In this document: piece after piece, positions 25,199 through 33,422 of the stretch
How positions within the stretch are numbered: the first letter of the stretch is position 1
How the letters are laid out: every line of letters starts with the position of its first letter
Origin: Streptomyces sp. CB01249
GTDB lineage: Bacteria; Actinomycetota; Actinomycetes; Streptomycetales; Streptomycetaceae
Length of the DNA: 64,000 nucleotides
Reading direction: 5' to 3'
NCBI RefSeq assembly: GCF_001905735.1
Contig: NZ_LISW01000006.1
Span: 69,432-133,431, forward strand
Notes under the pieces: model-generated
Told to the model about the DNA's origin: nothing
Seen by the model: the letters and a program-made list of their open reading frames with translations, nothing else
Database searches by the model: none
Program-made: the position numbers and the translations under genes

Positions 25199-28100
25199 CT
25201 ACGCCTTGCGGAGGTGGAACGTGAGGGACAGGCCCTCGTCTTCGAAGGGGGGGCCGTACGTGGTGTCCGGGGCGGACTCCGCGTAGTCCAGGGCCAGGAC
25301 CTCGTCCGCGATCAGGGTCGCGTGCTCGGTGAGGGCCTCCGTCGTCGCGGGGGACGTGGAGGTCCAGCGGACGGCGATGCGGTCCGCGACGTCCAGGCCG
25401 CTGTTCTTGCGGGCCTCCTGGATCAGGCGGATCGCGTCGCGGGCCAGACCCGCGCGCCGCAGCTCCGGGGTGATCTCCAGGTCCAGGGCGACCGTCGCGC
25501 CTGAGTCCGAGGCGACGGACCAGCCCTCGCGCGGGGTCTCCGTGATGATCACCTCGTCCGGCGAGAGGGTGACCGTCTCGCCGTCCACCTCCACCGACGC
25601 CGTGCCCTCGCGCAGGGCCAGCGACAGGGCCGCCGCGTCCGCGTTCGCGACCGCCTTGGCCACCGCCTGGACGCCCTTGCCGAAGCGCTTGCCGAGCGCC
25701 CGGAAGTTCGCCTTGGCCGTGGTGTCGACCAGCGAGCCGCCCACCGCGGAGAGGGAGGCGAGCGAGGAGACGTTCAGCTCCTCCGTGATCTGGGCGCGCA
25801 GCTCCGCGGACAGGGCCTCGAAGCCCGAGGCCGCGACCAGCGCCCGGGACAGCGGCTGGCGGGTCTTGACGCCCGACTCCGCCCGCGTGGCCCGGCCCAG
25901 CTCGACCAGGCGCCGTACCAGCGCCATCTGCGCCGAGAGCGCGGGGTCGCTCGCCGCCGGGTCCGCCTTCGGCCAGGACGACAGGTGGACCGACTCCGGC
26001 GCGTCCGGGCTGACCGGCACGACCAGGTCCTGCCAGACCCGCTCGGTGATGAACGGGGTCAGCGGGGCCATCAGCCGCGTGACGGTCTCCACCACCTCGT
26101 GCAGCGTGCGCAGCGCCGCCTTGTCGCCCTGCCAGAAGCGGCGACGGGAGCGGCGCACGTACCAGTTGGACAGGTCGTCCACGAACGCGGACAGCAGCTT
26201 TCCGGCCCGCTGCGTGTCGTAGCCCTCCAGCGCCTGCGTGACCTGGTCGACCAGCGTGTTCAGCTCGCCGAGCAGCCAGCGGTCCAGGACGGTCCGCTCG
26301 GCGGGCGCCGGGTCCGCGGCCGAGGGCGCCCAGCTCGACGTACGGGCGTACAGGGCCTGGAAGGCCACCGTGTTCCAGTACGTGAGGAGCGTCTTGCGGA
26401 CGACCTCCTGGATCGTGCCGTGGCCCACGCGCCGGGCCGCCCAGGGGGAGCCGCCCGCCGCCATGAACCAGCGCACCGCGTCCGCGCCGTGCTGGTCCAT
26501 GAGCGGGATGGGCTGGAGGATGTTGCCCAGGTGCTTGGACATCTTCCGGCCGTCCTCGGCGAGGATGTGGCCCAGGCAGACGACGTTCTCGTACGACGAC
26601 TTGTCGAAGACGAGCGTGCCGACGGCCATCAGCGTGTAGAACCAGCCGCGGGTCTGGTCGATGGCCTCCGAGATGAACTGCGCCGGGTAGCGGCTCTCGA
26701 AGATCTCCTTGTTCTTGTACGGGTAGCCCCACTGCGCGAACGGCATCGAGCCCGAGTCGTACCAGGCGTCGATGACCTCCGGGACGCGGCGCGCCTCCAG
26801 GCCGCAGCCCTCGTGCGTACAGGCGAAGGTGACGTCGTCGATGAACGGGCGGTGCGGGTCCAGGCCGGAGAGGTCCGTGCCGGACAGCTCGCCCAGCTCG
26901 GCGCGGGAGCCGACGCAGGTGAGGTGGCCCTCCTCGCAGCGCCAGATCGGCAGCGGGGTGCCCCAGTAGCGGTTGCGCGACAGCGCCCAGTCGACGTTGT
27001 TGGTCAGCCAGTCGCCGAAGCGGCCGTGCTTGACGGAGTCCGGGAACCAGTTGGTCTTCTCGTTCTCCTGGAGCAGCCGCTCCTTGACCGCCGTGGTGCG
27101 GATGTACCAGGACGGCTGCGCGTAGTACAGCAGCGCGGTGTGGCAGCGCCAGCAGTGCGGGTAGCTGTGCTCGTACGGGACGTGGCGGAAGAGCAGACCG
27201 CGGTCCTTGAGGTCCTCGGTCAGCGCCTCGTCGGCCTTCTTGAAGAAGACCCCGCCGACCAGCGGCAGGTCCTCCTCGAAGGTGCCGTCGGGGCGGACCG
27301 GGTTGACCACCGGCAGGCCGTACGCCTTGCAGACCAGGAGGTCGTCGGCGCCGAAGGCGGGGGACTGGTGGACCAGCCCCGTACCGTCCTCGGTCGTCAC
27401 GTACTCGGCGTTGACGACGTAGTGCGCGGGCGCCGGGAAGTCGAGCAGGGCGAACGGGCGCTCGTACGTCCAGCGCTCCATCTCGCGGCCCGTGAACGAC
27501 TGGCCGGTGAGCTCCCAGCCCTCGCCGAGCGCCTTCTCCACCAGCGGCCGCGCGACGACGAGCTTCTCCTCGCCGTTCGTCGCGACGACGTAGGTGACGT
27601 CCGGGTGCGCGGCGACGGCGGTGTTGGACACCAGGGTCCACGGGGTCGTCGTCCAGACCAGGAGCGCGGCCTCGCCGGCCAGCGGTCCGGAGGTGAGCGG
27701 GAAGCGCACGAAGACGGAGGGGTCGACCACCGTCTCGTAGCCCTGCGCCAGCTCGTGGTCGGACAGACCGGTGCCGCAGCGGGGGCACCAGGGGGCGACG
27801 CGGTGGTCCTGGACCAGCAGGCCCTTGTTGAAGATCTCCTTCAGCGACCACCACACGGACTCGACGTACTCGGGGTCCATCGTGCGGTACGCGTCGTCCA
27901 GGTCGACCCAGTAGCCCATGCGGGTCGTGAGCTCGGCGAAGGCGTCGGTGTGCCGGGTCACGGACTCGCGGCACTTGGCGTTGAACTCGGCGATGCCGTA
28001 CGCCTCGATGTCCTTCTTGCCGTTGAAGCCCAGCTCCTTCTCGACCGCCAGCTCGACCGGCAGGCCGTGGCAGTCCCAGCCGGCCTTGCGGCCGACGTGG

Positions 28101-28342
28101 TAGCCCTGCATGGTCCGGAAGCGGGGGAAGACGTCCTTGAAGACGCGGGCCTCGATGTGGTGGGCGCCGGGCATGCCGTTGGCGGTCGGCGGGCCCTCGT
28201 AGAACACCCACTCGGGGCGGCCCTCGGACTGGTCGAGGCTCTTGTCGAAGACCTTGTTCTCGCGCCAGAAGTCGAGCACGGCGTGCTCGAGGGCGGGCAG
28301 GTCGACCTGGGCGGGTACCTGGCGGTACTGCGGCGATGTCAT
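25199..28342 (-). CDS. ileS: Isoleucyl-tRNA synthetase
   Basis: The 1047-residue class I enzyme charges tRNA-Ile. The HIGH region reads GPPTANGMPGAHH (residues 50-62) and the KMSKS loop reads KMSKHLGN. The editing (CP1) domain, the anticodon-binding domain and Cys pairs (CPRC, CWRC) are present. The length and the KMSKHLGN loop resemble the eukaryote-like type 2 IleS, which is generally insensitive to mupirocin. The ATG at 28342 follows GGAGGA, which the T-box leader can mask. The frame is open 60 codons upstream through the leader and is not coding. Confidence 0.95.
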   Translation of the reverse strand: MTSPQYRQVPAQVDLPALEHAVLDFWRENKVFDKSLDQSEGRPEWVFYEGPPTANGMPGAHHIEARVFKDVFPRFRTMQGYHVGRKAGWDCHGLPVELAVEKELGFNGKKDIEAYGIAEFNAKCRESVTRHTDAFAELTTRMGYWVDLDDAYRTMDPEYVESVWWSLKEIFNKGLLVQDHRVAPWCPRCGTGLSDHELAQGYETVVDPSVFVRFPLTSGPLAGEAALLVWTTTPWTLVSNTAVAAHPDVTYVVATNGEEKLVVARPLVEKALGEGWELTGQSFTGREMERWTYERPFALLDFPAPAHYVVNAEYVTTEDGTGLVHQSPAFGADDLLVCKAYGLPVVNPVRPDGTFEEDLPLVGGVFFKKADEALTEDLKDRGLLFRHVPYEHSYPHCWRCHTALLYYAQPSWYIRTTAVKERLLQENEKTNWFPDSVKHGRFGDWLTNNVDWALSRNRYWGTPLPIWRCEEGHLTCVGSRAELGELSGTDLSGLDPHRPFIDDVTFACTHEGCGLEARRVPEVIDAWYDSGSMPFAQWGYPYKNKEIFESRYPAQFISEAIDQTRGWFYTLMAVGTLVFDKSSYENVVCLGHILAEDGRKMSKHLGNILQPIPLMDQHGADAVRWFMAAGGSPWAARRVGHGTIQEVVRKTLLTYWNTVAFQALYARTSSWAPSAADPAPAERTVLDRWLLGELNTLVDQVTQALEGYDTQRAGKLLSAFVDDLSNWYVRRSRRRFWQGDKAALRTLHEVVETVTRLMAPLTPFITERVWQDLVVPVSPDAPESVHLSSWPKADPAASDPALSAQMALVRRLVELGRATRAESGVKTRQPLSRALVAASGFEALSAELRAQITEELNVSSLASLSAVGGSLVDTTAKANFRALGKRFGKGVQAVAKAVANADAAALSLALREGTASVEVDGETVTLSPDEVIITETPREGWSVASDSGATVALDLEITPELRRAGLARDAIRLIQEARKNSGLDVADRIAVRWTSTSPATTEALTEHATLIADEVLALDYAESAPDTTYGPPFEDEGLSLTFHLRKA

Positions 28343-28612
28343 GTGCGGGCTTCCTCCGGCGGACGTCTTCCACTTCCGTCGGAGGGACGAGAACCGAGCC
28401 GGTCCCCGCGGTACCACCCTCCTTGGCCCCGGGCGTGCGCCCCGGGCCCCCTCATTGGGGTGCGATGCCGGTTCTACTGGCCCCTCGGGGCGTTCTTCCG
28501 GCGGCTCCGGGGTGATCTTCACGACGCGCTCGCCCCCGGGCTCCCACCGTCCCCGGGTCGCTGCTGGCTGCGTACGACGCTACTCGTCCCATCCATGCCT
28601 CTCGCTGAGGCC
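28343..28612 (-). promoter_or_regulatory. T-box leader controlling ileS
   Basis: The minus strand carries the canonical T-box AGGGTGGTACCGCGG at 28420-28406, which reads the free 3' end of uncharged tRNA. Upstream, a short stem CGGGG/CCCCG encloses an AUC isoleucine codon at 28516-28514, a fitting specifier for an actinobacterial short stem I. CCCTCC at 28386-28381 can pair either with GGAGGG of the antisequestor (28423-28418) or with the ribosome-binding site GGAGGA (28357-28352), so control is probably at translation. A -10-like TACACT is at 28618-28613. Confidence 0.92.
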
Positions 28613-28814
28613 AGTGTACGGGCCCCGGAGCACGCCGTCCGACCGGTTTACGGAGGGCCCGGGGGTGACCCGAATGGCCATACGGGGCTTGTGCGGCCGG
28701 AGCGCGGCCCGGCGCGGGACGGAAAGCCGGATTACCCGGCGGGGAGCTGGGCACAACGGAGGCAGACACACGGTGATCCGGACACGGGGAGGCGGGATGC
28801 GGCGGCGTGCCCCG

Positions 28815-28843
28815 TTGCCGCGGGACCTGGGTCGACTTATCGT
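28815..28843 (+). promoter_or_regulatory. Candidate promoter of the TraR/DksA-like gene
   Basis: TTGCCG (28815-28820) and TATCGT (28838-28843) are 17 bases apart, giving a leader of about 43 bases before the ATG at 28893. The 28613-28815 stretch between this promoter and the ileS promoter shows nothing else. Confidence 0.5.
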
Positions 28844-28892
28844 CCCAGCACGACTGGCGAGCAAGATCACAGTGTGTGAAGGGGCCGCGGCC

Positions 28893-29534
28893 ATGGTGGA
28901 GAAGAAGGCGCCCGGCAAGAAGACCTCCGCCAAGAAGGCGGCGGCCCGGAAGACCGCGGCGAAGAAGACCACGCCGAAGAAGACCGGGGCCACCGCGGCC
29001 TCGGCGACCACGGGGGCGGCCGAGGCCGCCGATCAGACGGGAGCCCACACGGTGGTAGCCAAGAAGAGCGCGGCCGGTACCCGGACCGCGGGCGAGGACA
29101 CGGCACCCGTGCCGCCCGCCCGGGGCGCCACGGCGCCGGGAGAGCTGGCCGTACGGCCGGGCGAGGACCCCTGGACCCCGGAGGAGGTCGCCTCCGCGCG
29201 GGACGGGCTGACCGGCGAGGCCACCCGGCTCCGCAACGAGCTGGAGGCCTCCGGTCTCGCGCTGGCCGGGCTGATGCGGGACTCCGGCGACGGGGCGGGC
29301 GACGACGAGGCCGACACCGGCACCAAGAACATCACCCGCGAGCACGAGATGCAGCTCGCCGCCAACGCCCAGGAGATGCTGGACCAGACCGAGCGCGCCC
29401 TGGCCCGCCTGGAGGCCGGCACGTACGGGCTCTGCGAGGTCTGCGGCAAGCCGATCGGCAAGGCGCGGATGCAGGCGTTCCCCCGGGCCACGCTGTGTGT
29501 CGAGGACAAGCAGAAGCAGGAGCGACGAGGCTGA
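28893..29534 (+). CDS. TraR/DksA-family protein with lysine-rich, histone-like N-terminal tail
   Basis: The 213-residue protein begins with a Lys/Ala/Thr-rich tail (residues 1-35, with KKTSAKKAAARKTAAKK) like histone H1 tails, then an acidic/Ala linker and a TraR/DksA coiled-coil with a zinc finger near the C-terminus (LEAGTYGLCEVCGKPIG). The finger has Cys-x2-Cys and a third Cys in TLCVED, but the expected fourth Cys is Asp. DksA-type proteins bind the RNA polymerase secondary channel; the tail suggests DNA binding too. The ATG follows AAGGGG; a GTG seven codons upstream is possible. Confidence 0.85.
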   Translation: MVEKKAPGKKTSAKKAAARKTAAKKTTPKKTGATAASATTGAAEAADQTGAHTVVAKKSAAGTRTAGEDTAPVPPARGATAPGELAVRPGEDPWTPEEVASARDGLTGEATRLRNELEASGLALAGLMRDSGDGAGDDEADTGTKNITREHEMQLAANAQEMLDQTERALARLEAGTYGLCEVCGKPIGKARMQAFPRATLCVEDKQKQERRG

Positions 29535-29591
29535 TTCGCACGGGCGTGCCGTACCCTCGTCCTCAGTCGGGAACTAGGTTGAGGGACTCAC

Positions 29592-30245
29592 GTGGCAGAG
29601 GCGGAGCGCATCATCGGTACGCCGGACATCACCGGGGCTGAGGGAAGCGGAGAGACCGGGCCGGAAGGCGCGGCCGCTTCCCCCGACCAGGGTGCGCCGG
29701 AGGCTCCGGACACCGGGGCCACCGCGGCGGACGCGGACGTCGACCGCTCGCCGGCCACCCGGCGGCGCCGGGTCATCCTGCTGTTCTGCGTCGCCGTCGT
29801 GGCGTACCTGCTCGACCTCGGCAGCAAGATGCTCGTCGTGGCGAAGCTGGAGCACCAGGAGCCGATAGAGCTCCTCGGCGACTGGCTCAAGCTGGACGCC
29901 CTGCGCAACTCGGGGGCCGCGTTCGGCTTCGGCGAGGCGTTCACGATCATCTTCACGATCATCGCGGCGACCGTCATCGTGGTGATCGCGCGGCTTGCCC
30001 GCAAGCTGTACAGCCTGCCGTGGGCCATCGCGCTCGGCCTGCTGCTCGGCGGGGCCCTCGGGAACCTCACCGACCGCATCTTCCGCGCGCCGGGCGTCTT
30101 CGAGGGCGCGGTGGTGGACTTCATCGCCCCCGCCCACTTCGCCGTCTTCAACCTGGCCGACTCCGCGATCGTCTGCGGCGGCATCCTGATCGTGTTCCTC
30201 TCCTTCAAGGGCCTGGACCCCGACGGCACCGTGCACAAGGACTAG
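29592..30245 (+). CDS. lspA: Lipoprotein signal peptidase
   Basis: The 217-residue aspartic protease (signal peptidase II) cleaves prolipoprotein signal peptides in the membrane. Four hydrophobic helices and the two catalytic Asp motifs, GNLTDRIFR and FNLADSAI, are intact. A hydrophilic, acidic extension of about 55 residues precedes the first helix. The GTG follows GAGGGA; TACCCT at 29552-29557 could be its -10 element. Confidence 0.94.
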   Translation: MAEAERIIGTPDITGAEGSGETGPEGAAASPDQGAPEAPDTGATAADADVDRSPATRRRRVILLFCVAVVAYLLDLGSKMLVVAKLEHQEPIELLGDWLKLDALRNSGAAFGFGEAFTIIFTIIAATVIVVIARLARKLYSLPWAIALGLLLGGALGNLTDRIFRAPGVFEGAVVDFIAPAHFAVFNLADSAIVCGGILIVFLSFKGLDPDGTVHKD

Positions 30246-30297
30246 GTCCTTCCCCAGGGCCTTTCGGACCGTGGGACGGGGACCGGCGGGGGCAAGG

Positions 30298-30303
30298 CAT
30301 ACT
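30298..30303 (+). promoter_or_regulatory. -10-like CATACT for leaderless rluD
   Basis: CATACT ends six bases before the GTG at 30310, and no ribosome-binding site is present. Confidence 0.4.
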
Positions 30304-30309
30304 CGACTG

Positions 30310-31251
30310 GTGAGTACGCAACCCGAGGTCCGCACCCTGCCCGTCCCCGATGGTCTGGAGGGCGAGCGCGTCGACGCCGCCATCTCCCGGATGTTCGGCT
30401 TCTCCCGCACCAAGGCCGCCGACCTGGCCGCCGCAGGAAAGGTGCAGGTGGACGGCTCGGTGGTCGGGAAGTCCGAGCGGGTGCACGGCGGTGCCTGGCT
30501 CGAAGTCGAGATGCCGCAGGCGCCCGCGCCGGTGCAGATCGTCGCCGAACCCGTCGAGGGCATGGAGATCGTCCACGACGACGACGACATCGTGGTGATC
30601 GTCAAGCCGGTCGGTGTCGCCGCCCACCCCAGCCCCGGCTGGACCGGCACCACCGTCATCGGCGGTCTCGCCGCAGCCGGGTACCGGATCTCGACCTCCG
30701 GCGCCGCCGAGCGCCAGGGCATCGTGCACCGCCTCGACGTCGGCACCTCCGGGCTGATGGTCGTCGCCAAGTCCGAGCGCGCCTACACCCTGCTGAAGGC
30801 CCAGTTCCGCGACCGGGTCGTGGAGAAGAAGTACAACGCGCTGGTCCAGGGCCACCCGGACCCGATGAGCGGCACCATCGACGCCCCCATCGGCCGCCAC
30901 CCGAACCACGACTACAAGTGGGCGGTCGTCGCGGACGGCAAGCCCTCGGTGACCCACTACGACCTCATCGAGGCGTACCGTGCCGCCAGCCTCCTCGACA
31001 TCAAGCTGGAGACCGGGCGCACCCACCAGATCCGGGTGCACATGGCCGCCCACCGCCACCCCTGTGTCGGCGACCTCACCTACGGCGCCGACCCCACCAT
31101 GGCCAAGCGCCTCGGCCTGACCCGGCAGTGGCTGCACGCGGTGAAGCTGGGCTTCGAGCACCCCGCCGACGGGAGCTGGGTCGAGTTCACCAGCACCTAC
31201 CCCGACGACCTCCAGCAGGCGCTGGACCGCATCGCGGAGGAGAGCCAGTGA
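30310..31251 (+). CDS. RluD-type 23S rRNA pseudouridine synthase
   Basis: The 313-residue protein has an N-terminal S4 RNA-binding domain (GERVDAAISRMFGFSRTKAADL) and the RluA/RluD catalytic domain with the nucleophilic Asp in HRLDVGTSGLMV; VVEKKYNALV and TGRTHQIRVHMA are also family motifs. By comparison with RluD the targets would be uridines of helix 69 of 23S rRNA, but specificity is not proven. The GTG at 30310 has no ribosome-binding site. Its TGA overlaps the next GTG. Confidence 0.9.
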   Translation: MSTQPEVRTLPVPDGLEGERVDAAISRMFGFSRTKAADLAAAGKVQVDGSVVGKSERVHGGAWLEVEMPQAPAPVQIVAEPVEGMEIVHDDDDIVVIVKPVGVAAHPSPGWTGTTVIGGLAAAGYRISTSGAAERQGIVHRLDVGTSGLMVVAKSERAYTLLKAQFRDRVVEKKYNALVQGHPDPMSGTIDAPIGRHPNHDYKWAVVADGKPSVTHYDLIEAYRAASLLDIKLETGRTHQIRVHMAAHRHPCVGDLTYGADPTMAKRLGLTRQWLHAVKLGFEHPADGSWVEFTSTYPDDLQQALDRIAEESQ

Positions 31252-31724
31252 CGGCCGGGCCTCTCGCGTACACCACCAGGCCCGTCGCCGACGAGCAGGA
31301 CCGCGCCGCGTGCTTCCAGGTCCGCAAGGAGGTCTTCGTCGGTGAGCAGAACGTGCCCGAGGAGATCGAGTACGACGCCCACGACGCGGACGCGCTGCAC
31401 GTCATAGCCGTCGCCGCCGACGGCACCGCGCTCGGGACCGGGCGGCTGCTGCACGGCCCCGCCGCCGCCTCGCACACCGGCGGGGACCCGGCCGTCGGCT
31501 CGCTCGGCCGGCTCGCGGTGAGCAAGGAGGCCCGGGGCCTCGGCGTCGGCGCCGCGCTCGTGCGGGCCATCGAGGACGCGGCCCGGAGCCACGGCCTCAC
31601 CGCCGTCGACCTGCACGCCCAGACGCACGCCCTGCGCTTCTACGAGCGCCTCGGCTACGAGCCGTACGGCCCCGAGTTCATGGACGCGGGCATCCCGCAC
31701 CGGGCGATGCGCCGGACGATCTGA
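31248..31724 (+). CDS. GNAT-family N-acetyltransferase
   Basis: The 158-residue protein has the ElaA/GNAT layout: CFQVRKEVFVGEQNVPEEIEYD near the N-terminus, the acetyl-CoA pyrophosphate loop EARGLGVGAALV and a C-terminal YERLGYEPYGPEFMDAGIPH. The substrate is unknown. The GTG overlaps the rluD stop as GTGA, so the two are coupled. Confidence 0.9.
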   Translation: MTAGPLAYTTRPVADEQDRAACFQVRKEVFVGEQNVPEEIEYDAHDADALHVIAVAADGTALGTGRLLHGPAAASHTGGDPAVGSLGRLAVSKEARGLGVGAALVRAIEDAARSHGLTAVDLHAQTHALRFYERLGYEPYGPEFMDAGIPHRAMRRTI

Positions 31725-31833
31725 CGCCCCGCCGCACCCCCTGAGCTCGGCCGGCGGGGGGCGCATGGCAGGGTGAGGGGCATCGGCCGGGCGTGGGACC
31801 GGGCCCCGGCCGGAGCGCTTCGGAAGGCACCCC

Positions 31834-33420
31834 GTGGACCAGATGTCACTGCTGCTCCTGCTGCTGCTCGGTGCCGTGGTCACGGTTCCGCTGGGGGACC
31901 GGTTGAAGCTGCCGGCGCCGGTGCTGATGACGCTCTTCGGCGTCGTGCTGGCCTTCCTCAGCTTCGTGCCGAACGTGGACATCCCGCCGGAGATCATCCT
32001 CCCCGCGCTGCTGCCGCCGCTGCTCTACGCCTCGGTGCAGCGCACCTCCTGGCGGCAGTTCGCCGCGAACAAGCGGCCCATCTTCCTGCTGGCCGTCGCG
32101 CTGGTCTTCCTGACCACGGCGGCCGTCGCGGCGGTGGCCCACTCGATCGTGCCCGGCCTGCCGCTCGCCGCCGCCGTCGCGCTCGGCGCGCTCGTCGCCC
32201 CGCCCGACCCGGTCGCCGCCACCGCCGTCGCCGGGTCCGTCGGGCTGCCCCGGCGGCTCATCTCCATCCTGGAGGGCGAGGGGCTGTTCAACGACGTCAC
32301 CGCGATCGTGCTGTACCACGTGGCCATCGCGGCGGCCGTCAGCGGGACCTTCTCGTGGCCCGAGGCGTTCGGGCTGCTCGTGCTGTCCGCGGTGGTCGCC
32401 GTCGCGGTGGGCGTCGCGCTCGGCTGGCTCACCATCAAGCTGATGGGGCTGCTCGGCGACGCCACCCTCCAGGTCGGCCTGACCCTGCTGGTGCCGTTCG
32501 TCAGCTACGTGCTCGCCGAGGAGCTGATGGGCTCCGGGGTGCTCGCCGTCCTGATGACCGCGATGTTCCTCGCGGAGCACACCGCGGACGCCGACGACGT
32601 CCTCGGCCGGCTCACCGGACGCACCTTCTGGGAGATCGTGGACACCCTCGTCACCGGGATCGCCTTCGGGCTCATCGGCCTCGAACTCCACAACGTGTTC
32701 GGTACGGCCGACGGGCGCCTGCTGGAGACGGCCGGCTGGGGCCTCGCGGTCGTCGCGGTCGTCGTCGGCGTACGGCTGCTGTATCTGCTGCCGGCCACCT
32801 GGCTCGCGAAGCGGCTGCACACCCGGCGGGACGTCAGCGAGGAGATCCCCACCAGCTGGCGGGAGACCGTGATCATGTGGTGGGCCGGGATGCGCGGGGT
32901 GGCCTCCGTCGCGCTGGCCCTCGCGATCCCGCTGGAGACGGACGACGGCAAGCCGTTCCCCGGCCGCGACGAGATCGTCTTCATCGCGTTCTCCGTGATC
33001 ATGGTGACCCTGGTCTTCCAGGGGCTGACGCTGCCCTGGCTGGTGCGGAAGCTCGGGGTGCGCGCGGACACGGACGCCGAGGCGGCCCTGGAGAAGGACC
33101 TCGCGATCCGGGCGGCCAAGGCGGCCCGGGAGCGGCTGAAGAAGATCGAGGCGACCGAGGACCTGCCCGAGGACGTGGTCGAGCGGCTGCACCGGCTCGC
33201 GTACGACGTGGGGGCGCGGATCAGCCCGGAGATGGTGGACGACGAACGGCGCGACGCCTACGCCAAGCGCGTCGAACGGTTCCAGGCGGTCAGCCGGATC
33301 CAGCGCGAGATGATGTCGGCCGCCCGCCACGCCGTGCTCTCCGCACGCAGCGAACCCGGCTCCGACCCGGAGGTCGTGGACCGGGTCCTGCGGCAGCTGG
33401 ACGTACGCAGCCTGCGCTGA
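31834..33420 (+). CDS. CPA1-family Na+/H+ antiporter
   Basis: The 528-residue protein has about 12 membrane helices (residues 1-400) followed by a hydrophilic, helical C-terminal domain of about 125 residues. The core motifs FLSFVPNVDIPPEIILPALL, ALVAPPDPVAATAV and EGEGLFNDVTAIVLYHVA match Pfam Na_H_Exchanger, the last holding the ion-binding acidic residues. It exchanges monovalent cations for protons. The GTG follows GGAAGG. It ends two bases before the convergent mscS stop. Confidence 0.9.
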   Translation: MDQMSLLLLLLLGAVVTVPLGDRLKLPAPVLMTLFGVVLAFLSFVPNVDIPPEIILPALLPPLLYASVQRTSWRQFAANKRPIFLLAVALVFLTTAAVAAVAHSIVPGLPLAAAVALGALVAPPDPVAATAVAGSVGLPRRLISILEGEGLFNDVTAIVLYHVAIAAAVSGTFSWPEAFGLLVLSAVVAVAVGVALGWLTIKLMGLLGDATLQVGLTLLVPFVSYVLAEELMGSGVLAVLMTAMFLAEHTADADDVLGRLTGRTFWEIVDTLVTGIAFGLIGLELHNVFGTADGRLLETAGWGLAVVAVVVGVRLLYLLPATWLAKRLHTRRDVSEEIPTSWRETVIMWWAGMRGVASVALALAIPLETDDGKPFPGRDEIVFIAFSVIMVTLVFQGLTLPWLVRKLGVRADTDAEAALEKDLAIRAAKAARERLKKIEATEDLPEDVVERLHRLAYDVGARISPEMVDDERRDAYAKRVERFQAVSRIQREMMSAARHAVLSARSEPGSDPEVVDRVLRQLDVRSLR

Positions 33421-33422
33421 GC

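Noticed and set aside
25985..28879. Long plus-strand ORF (964 codons) antisense to ileS
   Set aside because: Shadow of ileS, rich in Arg, Gly, Val and Asp with no recognisable domain and running through the T-box leader.
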